From DAOMFM01 sp035429825 (lineage in GTDB: Bacteria; Acidobacteriota; Blastocatellia; UBA7656; JADIYM01), in the NCBI GenBank assembly GCA_044224215.1, contig JBGAKX010000093.1, positions 1 through 17,395 on the forward strand: a stretch of 17,395 nt of DNA. The letters are read 5' to 3'. The position numbers were made by a program, and so were the translations under genes. This document shows positions 1 to 6,232 of this stretch, piece by piece (position 1 is the stretch's first letter; every line of letters starts with the position of its first letter). The notes beneath the pieces were generated by a model. The model was given only the letters and a program-made list of their open reading frames with translations. It had not been told where the DNA came from and did not search any database.

Positions 1-64
1 GGCAATCGGGATGATGTGAGCTGCTGGTGGGGTGTTGCGAGTTGCTGCTTGCCGGGATGAATGG

Positions 65-147
65 AACCACACGCAGAGACGCCAAGACGCAGAGACGCAG
101 AGGCTGCTACTCAATGTCTCTGCGGCTTGGCGTCTCTGCGTGTGGTT
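65..147. repeat. Long imperfect inverted repeat (hairpin) followed by a T run
   Basis: Arms 65-96 and 116-147 pair over 32 positions with one mismatch (87 against 125) around a 19-base loop. The outer 22 base pairs are perfect. The arms contain iterations of CGCAGAGACG. The right arm runs into TTTTT (146-150), so the transcript would resemble a rho-independent terminator. The structure lies directly upstream of the lipoprotein gene at 169. The low-complexity CGCAGAGACGC unit looks like a dispersed intergenic repeat, but only one copy is present here. Confidence 0.85.
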
Positions 148-154
148 TTTGCTC

Positions 155-160
155 TATAAT
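155..160 (+). promoter_or_regulatory. Candidate -10 box (TATAAT), possibly for a leaderless mRNA
   Basis: A perfect TATAAT ends eight bases before the ATG at 169. A start site 6-8 bases downstream would fall at or just before the start codon. No Shine-Dalgarno sequence lies between them (CCCGTCCG), which fits a leaderless or near-leaderless transcript. No convincing -35 box is visible at 16-18 bp spacing; that position lies in the right arm of the upstream hairpin. The promoter call therefore rests on the -10 box alone. Confidence 0.4.
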
Positions 161-168
161 CCCGTCCG

Positions 169-876
169 ATGAAGGCAACGGTTTCCTTGTGTGCACTCTT
201 CCTCGTCGGTTGCAGTTCAACCGCGCCCAGGTTGGAACAACCTGCAGTCCAGGCGGCTGCTCCTACCCCCGGTCCCGAGCTCGTCCACATGGAGGTCGCC
301 AAGGCCGTCATGGTCACCGTCGAGCTCGATTACGGCGCGACGCCGGTCACGATCGCGCAGGCGCTCGCGGACGTGATCCGCGTCTCGAGCCCCGACGACA
401 AGCAGGGCCGGACGTTTGCGATACTCGACGCCTACGGCGAGAAGACGCCCGACGGAAAGCTCCACATGTCGATGCACATCAGCAGCGAGAAACCCGGCTC
501 GGCCGAGCTCCGCTGGAAGCGCACCGGCGAAACCCTGTGGCGCGCGCGCATCGACTCGTCCGGCGGGGCTCCGAACGAGAAGGCGCTCAAGATCTATGTC
601 GACGATGGCAAGGGCAACTCGCGGCTGCTCGACGGCTCAAAGAACCCCCCGACGATCATGGACGCAACGGTCAACGACCTGAAGGTCCCGTTGCGCGACT
701 ACTGGCCGGAAGGCGCGGAGCGCGAGGTGACGTTCGTCTACAGCGCGTGCGGCTGCCCGGTGAAGGTCAAAGCGCGGCGCGCAGGCAACGCAACTGCAAG
801 GACGAGCGATCTCCCCGTTATCTTTCCAGACGATCCTCAAGCCGCAGTCGTTATCGGGAAGCTCATGGGCTGGTGA
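169..876 (+). CDS. Putative lipoprotein of unknown function
   Basis: The 235-residue product begins with a short lipoprotein signal peptide: a basic start, a hydrophobic stretch, then a lipobox ending LVGC with the predicted lipidated cysteine at residue 15. A Pro/Ala-rich tether (about 18-38) follows. The rest (about 40-205) looks like a soluble extracytoplasmic domain with alternating hydrophobic residues, and it contains a Cys-Gly-Cys pair at 194-196. I do not recognise the family. The start at 169 is chosen because it gives the complete lipobox. A longer frame from 27 in another register lacks any recognisable feature. The gene at 910 follows after 33 bases and may be co-transcribed. Membrane location is a confident inference from the lipobox; the function is unknown. 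Confidence 0.8.
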   Translation: MKATVSLCALFLVGCSSTAPRLEQPAVQAAAPTPGPELVHMEVAKAVMVTVELDYGATPVTIAQALADVIRVSSPDDKQGRTFAILDAYGEKTPDGKLHMSMHISSEKPGSAELRWKRTGETLWRARIDSSGGAPNEKALKIYVDDGKGNSRLLDGSKNPPTIMDATVNDLKVPLRDYWPEGAEREVTFVYSACGCPVKVKARRAGNATARTSDLPVIFPDDPQAAVVIGKLMGW

Positions 877-909
877 TGAAGTAAGTCAGATCACCGGCGG
901 GAGGCGAGA

Positions 910-1533
910 ATGCGAAGTCTGGCAATCCTCCTTTTGGCAGCCACCGCGCTGGTGGCGCCCGTCCGGGCCCAGCAGAACCCCCCGATATCGGACATTGGCG
1001 ACGACGACCTGCCGGCGACCAACCAGCCCCTGCGGATCACGCCCCAGACGCGGAAGCCTCCGAGACCCGACCGGATTGTCGGCGACACACTGACCGCGAA
1101 TCCCGAGGCGTACCGCAGGTGGCTCCGTCGGAAGATCATCGAGGACCTCGTCGACCTGTACGACGTCACGAACAATCTCGTCGTTGAACTGTCGCCGTCA
1201 CGCCAGATCGAGGCAAGACTGGCCCGTAAGCAGGCCGAGCGCATCGTCAAGCTGTCGCACAACATATGGAGCAACATCCAGATGCGACGTCCGACGCGCG
1301 AGCGGCCGCAGCCCGACAAGTCGGCGACGCCACGGACGATCGCCGCCGCGCAGGCCGATGCGATTACGGCGCGGAATCTGGTGCGCGCGGTCGCGCGGCT
1401 GTTGAACGAAGAGCAGAACTCGGGCGGGATCGACGCCGCAAATCACGTCAACCTGCTCGAGAAGCTCGAGCAGGTTGAGTTGATCGGTCACCAGCTGACT
1501 ACGGATATAAAGGCCGCAGATTCTCGCAGATAA
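910..1533 (+). CDS. Small exported protein of unknown function
   Basis: The 207-residue product has a clear Sec signal peptide (hydrophobic 3-16, likely cleavage after VRA at residue 20). A proline-rich segment (about 23-55) follows, then a mostly alpha-helical, Arg/Glu-rich region (about 65-200) with no cysteines. A GGAGG ribosome-binding site sits at 900-904, well placed for the ATG at 910. I do not recognise the family. The gene lies 33 bases after the lipoprotein gene on the same strand and converges on ftsH. Its last six codons (residues 202-207) fall inside the inverted repeat at 1513-1558, so the native C-terminus may have been replaced or extended by the repeat. It probably acts in the periplasm, but no activity can be assigned. 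Confidence 0.75.
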   Translation: MRSLAILLLAATALVAPVRAQQNPPISDIGDDDLPATNQPLRITPQTRKPPRPDRIVGDTLTANPEAYRRWLRRKIIEDLVDLYDVTNNLVVELSPSRQIEARLARKQAERIVKLSHNIWSNIQMRRPTRERPQPDKSATPRTIAAAQADAITARNLVRAVARLLNEEQNSGGIDAANHVNLLEKLEQVELIGHQLTTDIKAADSRR

Positions 1534-1558
1534 TCGCAAATCTGCGTTTATCTGCGGC
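1513..1558. repeat. Inverted repeat at the convergent gene junction
   Basis: The outer arms GCCGCAGAT (1513-1521) and ATCTGCGGC (1550-1558) pair perfectly. An inner stem CGCAGA/TCTGCG (1525-1530 with 1541-1546) closes the hairpin, separated from the outer stem by a 3x3 internal loop. The element covers the end of the upstream gene, including its TAA stop at 1531-1533, and lies just past the ftsH stop. It could act as a bidirectional transcription barrier, but neither side carries a strong T run. The CCGCAGAT unit looks like a dispersed repeat family. Confidence 0.75.
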
Positions 1559-1563
1559 AGTTC

Positions 1564-3471
<1,908 letters not shown>

Positions 3472-3607
3472 GCACTACCTCCGTGCCTTGGGCCGTACAT
3501 CCGGCCGCAAAGGGCTGACCGAAAGTGTACAGCACGTATTTCCGCGGCCGCAATGAAGCAATTCGGGCCGCAGAATCGTGTCGCGCGCAGTTGGTACGAC
3601 CTTTGAG
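3472..3607 (-). promoter_or_regulatory. hpt-ftsH spacer with a weak candidate ftsH promoter
   Basis: This 136-base spacer holds no gene. On the minus strand a weak promoter can be drawn: TTGCGG (3548-3553), an 18-base gap, then TACACT (3524-3529), matching the consensus at 3 and 4 of 6 positions. On the plus strand GGCCGCA occurs three times (3503-3509, 3546-3552, 3566-3572), which could be a protein-binding repeat or chance in GC-rich DNA. ftsH may equally be read from the promoter upstream of hpt. Confidence 0.25.
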
Positions 3608-4120
3608 CTAGGACTGTTTCAGCTCGGCGAGATATCTGAGGTAGCGGTACCCGTTCGCCAGTCCCAACCCGTAACCTATGACCATCTCTTCCGCACGTGT
3701 GAAGCCGACGAAGTCCGGGCTGAAATCGGTCGTCCGGAAGTCCGGCTTGTCGACGAGAACGCAGGACTTGACCATCTTTGCGCCCCGCGCCGTCAGCTGC
3801 TTGACGAGGTAGTCGAGCGTGACCCCGGTGTCGAGAATGCCGCCAACCAGCAGCACCGTCGTGGAGTGGGGATCGAACTCGGTCGTGTACACGATCTCGG
3901 TATGGCCGCCGGATTGATGCTTGCTGGCCTTCATGAAACAGCACTGCAACGGCACGTCGATGGCGCGGATGAGGTCCGCCATGAAAACGAACGAGTCCTC
4001 GAGCAGTCCGACGACCGTAAGGTCCTGACCTTCGAATGCCGTGCGAATCTCCGCGGCGAGCTCTTCGACGCGGGCTTTGATCTCGGCCTCAGAAACCAGG
4101 ACTGCAAGCCTCTCTTCCAT
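3608..4120 (-). CDS. hpt: Hypoxanthine phosphoribosyltransferase-like protein with eroded active site
   Basis: Hpt normally converts hypoxanthine or guanine plus PRPP to IMP or GMP. The 170-residue product has the family length and fold landmarks: SFVFMADLIR (43-52), DTG of the PRPP loop (97-99), Lys125, and DFVGF (136-140). Several catalytic positions differ. The usual Leu-Lys-Gly before SFVF is Leu-Glu-Asp (41-42). The acidic pair before I-x-DTG is Gly-Gly (93-94). The flexible-loop SSYG is replaced by ASKHQSGG (65-72). The Asp usual in GYGLD is Gly153. The start has a strong AGGAGG (4128-4133). The gene lies between tilS and ftsH, as in many bacteria. The ancestry is clear; normal catalysis is doubtful. 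In Gram-positives an Hpt-TilS complex is reported to activate ftsH transcription, so a regulatory role is possible (inference). Confidence 0.85.
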   Translation of the reverse strand: MEERLAVLVSEAEIKARVEELAAEIRTAFEGQDLTVVGLLEDSFVFMADLIRAIDVPLQCCFMKASKHQSGGHTEIVYTTEFDPHSTTVLLVGGILDTGVTLDYLVKQLTARGAKMVKSCVLVDKPDFRTTDFSPDFVGFTRAEEMVIGYGLGLANGYRYLRYLAELKQS

Positions 4121-4183
4121 TGAAGGGCCTCCTAAGCTGTCGACACTGACGACGTGCGGGATGGATACAGTGCTGTGCCGCCC

Positions 4184-4213
4184 ATTCTATGAATGTTTGG
4201 CCTCACTTTTCAA
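4184..4213 (-). promoter_or_regulatory. Sigma-70-type promoter for hpt-ftsH
   Basis: Reading the minus strand, TTGAAA (4208-4213) and TAGAAT (4184-4189) each match the consensus at 5 of 6 positions, with an 18-base spacer. The predicted start near 4177 gives a leader of about 55 bases before the hpt ATG and its AGGAGG. The -35 box lies inside the last codons of tilS and the -10 box just past its stop, so hpt and ftsH could be expressed independently of tilS. Confidence 0.55.
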
Positions 4214-5240
4214 CTGTATGGCACACAATCAGATGGCGCGCCGTCCGCCGCGCGGTCAGACCGCCAGGAAGCGACAGCTCGCGACCGGTCCGTCCCGGGC
4301 CGGAAAGCGCCACGAGAGCGTCGACGTGATCGAAAGTGATTCGCTTCAGATCGCCTTTGGCCCGACGCATCGCCTCGCGCAACACGCGCCGTTGCAGCGG
4401 TTTCGCGAGCGCTCCGAGTGCCGCGAGGTCAAGCGCGACGCCGTCGGGCGCCGCATCGGCGCACTTCCGGAATGCGTCGTCGGCAAGCTCGTCGAGCAGT
4501 TCGCGGTCGTCGGCCGCGAGCGCCGCCGCCCGCGACAGGTTGGCGCCAGCGCCCGGCGACAACCGTTCGAGCTCGGGCATGACCGTCTGGCGGATCGCGG
4601 CCCGCGTGCGGTACACGTCGTCGTTCGAGGGGTCCGTGCGGTACCGGATCTCCCGGTCCTGGCAATACGCGAGCACGTCGCGCCGGGTCACGCCGAGCAG
4701 CGGCCGCACGAGCCGAACTGGCCCGTCGGAGAGCGGCCGCGAGACCGAGATTCCCGCCATACCGTCGAGCCCGGCGCCGCGCGCAAGCCGCATGAGGACC
4801 GTCTCGGCCTGGTCGCTGGCGGTGTGGGCCGTGGCGACGGCGGCGGCGCCGCGCGCGAGCGCGACCTCCTCCAGAAACCCGTAGCGGATGTCGCGCGCGA
4901 CGGCTTCGAGGTTGGCCGAGCGCGCCGCCGCTTCGGCCGCCACGTCGATCCGCCGGACGACGCACTCGAGCCCACTGGCGTCGGCGGCACGCTGGACGAA
5001 CTCGGCGTCGGCCGTCGATTCGTCCCCCCTGAGCGCGTGGTCGAGGTGCGCGACAACGACCCTGGGCCAGGATGGGTTCACCGCGCGGATTCGAAGAAGC
5101 GCGTACATCATCGCCATCGAATCCGGCCCGCCCGAGACGCCGGCAACGACGCGCTCGCATCCGTCGAACAGGTGACGGGAAACGGCGAAGTCGCGGACGT
5201 CGTCTTCGAATCGTTCGAGCGTCGGGCCCCTTGGTCGCAT
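4203..5240 (-). CDS. tilS: tRNA(Ile)-lysidine synthase TilS
   Basis: TilS uses ATP and lysine to convert C34 of tRNA-Ile(CAU) to lysidine, which switches the decoding from AUG to AUA. From the ATG at 5240 the product has 345 residues. The PP-loop SGGPDS (36-41) lies in VVAGVSGGPDSMAMM, followed by the conserved HLDHALRGDES (65-75). A recognition domain follows, ending near the stop (ELSLPGGLTARR). The enzyme is shorter than the E. coli protein (about 430 residues) and seems to lack the extra C-terminal domain, as in other short TilS proteins. The frame runs far upstream, antisense to the next gene, but only the part from 5240 has family features. No strong ribosome-binding site precedes this ATG, so a TTG slightly upstream (about 5277) cannot be excluded. 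It is the first gene of tilS-hpt-ftsH. Confidence 0.93.
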   Translation of the reverse strand: MRPRGPTLERFEDDVRDFAVSRHLFDGCERVVAGVSGGPDSMAMMYALLRIRAVNPSWPRVVVAHLDHALRGDESTADAEFVQRAADASGLECVVRRIDVAAEAAARSANLEAVARDIRYGFLEEVALARGAAAVATAHTASDQAETVLMRLARGAGLDGMAGISVSRPLSDGPVRLVRPLLGVTRRDVLAYCQDREIRYRTDPSNDDVYRTRAAIRQTVMPELERLSPGAGANLSRAAALAADDRELLDELADDAFRKCADAAPDGVALDLAALGALAKPLQRRVLREAMRRAKGDLKRITFDHVDALVALSGPGRTGRELSLPGGLTARRTARHLIVCHTVEK

Positions 5241-5249
5241 GCGCCGGAG

Positions 5250-5266
5250 TTGACCATACGGGTCAA
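5250..5266. promoter_or_regulatory. Candidate operator: perfect dyad TTGACC-N5-GGTCAA
   Basis: Two perfect 6-base half-sites (5250-5255 and 5261-5266) flank the spacer ATACG. The dyad lies in the 102-base divergent region, ten bases upstream of the tilS ATG and just upstream of the -35 box of the rightward promoter. Its centre would be near -48 relative to the predicted rightward start. That position would suit an activator of the rightward gene or a repressor of tilS. No regulator gene is nearby, so the identity of any binding protein is unknown. Confidence 0.4.
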
Positions 5267-5269
5267 AGG

Positions 5270-5299
5270 ATGACAACCGGGCGAACGGGCGGCTATACT
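5270..5299 (+). promoter_or_regulatory. Sigma-70-type promoter of the lysine-rich protein gene
   Basis: ATGACA (5270-5275) and TATACT (5294-5299) each match the sigma-70 consensus at 5 of 6 positions, with an 18-base spacer. The predicted start near 5306 leaves a leader of about 37 bases before the ATG at 5343. The adjacent dyad at 5250-5266 suggests regulation. Confidence 0.55.
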
Positions 5300-5342
5300 C
5301 GGGTTCTGCTCCTGACGATTCGTGTTTCGAGGTTGTTCGCAG

Positions 5343-6080
5343 ATGATCCGTAACGTGTTCGGCCGAATTGCCGTCGTGATGCTTGTGCTGGGTCTTGCGT
5401 TCGCGCCCGTTGGCGTGGGGTCCGCGCTCGCCAAGTCCAAGAAGTCCGAGTCGTCCAAGTCCAGCAAGAAGGACAAGAAGGACAAGGGCAAGAAGGACAA
5501 AGGGAAGAAGGACAAGAAGGGCGCCAAGTCCAAGAAGGACAAGAAGGGCAAGGCAGACAAGAAATCCGGCAAGAAGGACAAGAGCGACAAGAAGTCGAAG
5601 AAGAAGGGCGAGCCTGTCGCGTCCAAACGCACCGCGCGCCCGGCGCCCGCGCCCGTGGCGACGTCGTCGTCGCGCCGCGGAAAAAACGAGGACTCGTACA
5701 TCGCGTCGAATTCGACGACGACGGCGTCCGGCAAAAGACAACCCGAACCCACGTATGTCAGCAATGGCGAAGACTCGGATGAAGCCGACGAGCCCGATCT
5801 TCCAAAGCCTGCGAATCGCGTGGTCGCGGACATCTCGTCGAACCGCGTGACGCAGATCCAGGCCGCGCTGATCAAACAGGGCCTGCTCGTGGGTCCGCCG
5901 AACGGCGTGTATGACCAGGCGACGTTCTCGGCGATGGCGACGTTCCAGACCCGCAACGGATGGAACCCGGTGGGTGTGCCGACGGCGACGTCGCTGAAGG
6001 CGCTCGGCGTGCCGAAGAACTCGGGCCGGAACTACCCGACGCCGAGCCGCGTCGTCGACGAGACGGCCCCGACGCCGTAG
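5343..6080 (+). CDS. Exported lysine-rich protein with a C-terminal peptidoglycan-binding domain
   Basis: The 245-residue product has a Sec signal peptide (hydrophobic core about 9-20, likely cleavage after ALA at residue 30). A lysine-rich low-complexity segment (31-90) follows, with 32 lysines in 60 residues mixed with Asp, Ser and Gly. Next come a Pro/Ala and Ser/Thr linker (91-158) and a PG_binding_1-like domain (about 160-225: QIQAALIKQGLL, GVYDQATFSAMATFQ). The ATG at 5343 is preferred over an in-frame GTG at 5322, because GAGG at 5329-5332 is well spaced and the signal peptide then starts normally. The protein probably acts in the periplasm at the cell wall. The lysine tract could bind acidic polymers such as LPS or nucleic acids; this is inference. 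No catalytic domain is visible. Confidence 0.82.
   Translation: MIRNVFGRIAVVMLVLGLAFAPVGVGSALAKSKKSESSKSSKKDKKDKGKKDKGKKDKKGAKSKKDKKGKADKKSGKKDKSDKKSKKKGEPVASKRTARPAPAPVATSSSRRGKNEDSYIASNSTTTASGKRQPEPTYVSNGEDSDEADEPDLPKPANRVVADISSNRVTQIQAALIKQGLLVGPPNGVYDQATFSAMATFQTRNGWNPVGVPTATSLKALGVPKNSGRNYPTPSRVVDETAPTP
5433..5612 (+). repeat. Lysine-codon low-complexity tract
   Basis: This segment is built largely of AAGAAGGACAAG and close variants, encoding residues 31-90 of the exported protein. Such near-tandem units can expand or contract by slippage in steps that keep the frame. The strong purine bias of the coding strand contrasts with the neighbouring sequence. Confidence 0.75.
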
Positions 6081-6102
6081 CTGCGCGACCGACGTGGCAT
6101 CT

Positions 6103-6179
6103 GAGCTGAGCGCGATAGCGCTCAGGCCCCAACGTGCTTTTCACCCGATTTGGGGCCTGAGGCCTACCGGCCTCAGCTC
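6103..6179. repeat. Inverted repeat, CTCAGGCCCCAA family, copy A
   Basis: The core arms CTCAGGCCCCAA (6121-6132) and TTGGGGCCTGAG (6150-6161) pair perfectly around a 17-base loop. The outer arms GAGCTGAG (6103-6110) and CTCAGCTC (6172-6179) also pair perfectly, with a partly paired segment between. A second member lies at 12629-12738 with the same core and the same CAGCTCTG right end. This copy follows the lysine-rich protein gene and precedes the lpt operon, where it may insulate transcription. It has no coding capacity and is consistent with a REP- or MITE-like dispersed element. Confidence 0.85.
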
Positions 6180-6192
6180 TGTAATTTGCGTG

Positions 6193-6201
6193 TGGTATTC
6201 T
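6193..6201 (+). promoter_or_regulatory. Candidate extended -10 promoter of the lpt-rpoN-rapZ operon
   Basis: TGGTATTCT is a TGn extension joined to a -10 box matching TATAAT at 4 of 6 positions. It starts 13 bases past repeat copy A. No good -35 box is present, which an extended -10 can tolerate. The predicted start near 6208 leaves about 25 bases before the ATG at 6233. The leader has no clear Shine-Dalgarno sequence. Confidence 0.35.
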
Positions 6202-6232
6202 TGCGTGGAACGCGGTTTGCTCGCGACCCGAA

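Noticed and set aside
27..884. 285-codon frame overlapping the lipoprotein gene
   Set aside because: It runs through the hairpin repeat and is Arg-rich without features; the frame at 169 has a complete lipoprotein signal and lipobox.
4219..4233. TGGCAC sequence near the tilS end as a sigma-54 site
   Set aside because: The -12 element is absent at the required spacing (CAGA instead of TTGC).
5241..5741. N-terminal extension of the TilS frame
   Set aside because: This part is antisense to the lysine-rich protein gene and its promoter, is low-complexity Leu/Arg-rich, and has no TilS similarity. The ATG at 5240 gives the family start.
6133..6149. Repeat copy A as a rho-independent terminator
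   Set aside because: The stem is strong, but no T run follows on either strand, so I list it as a repeat with only a possible transcription-barrier role.
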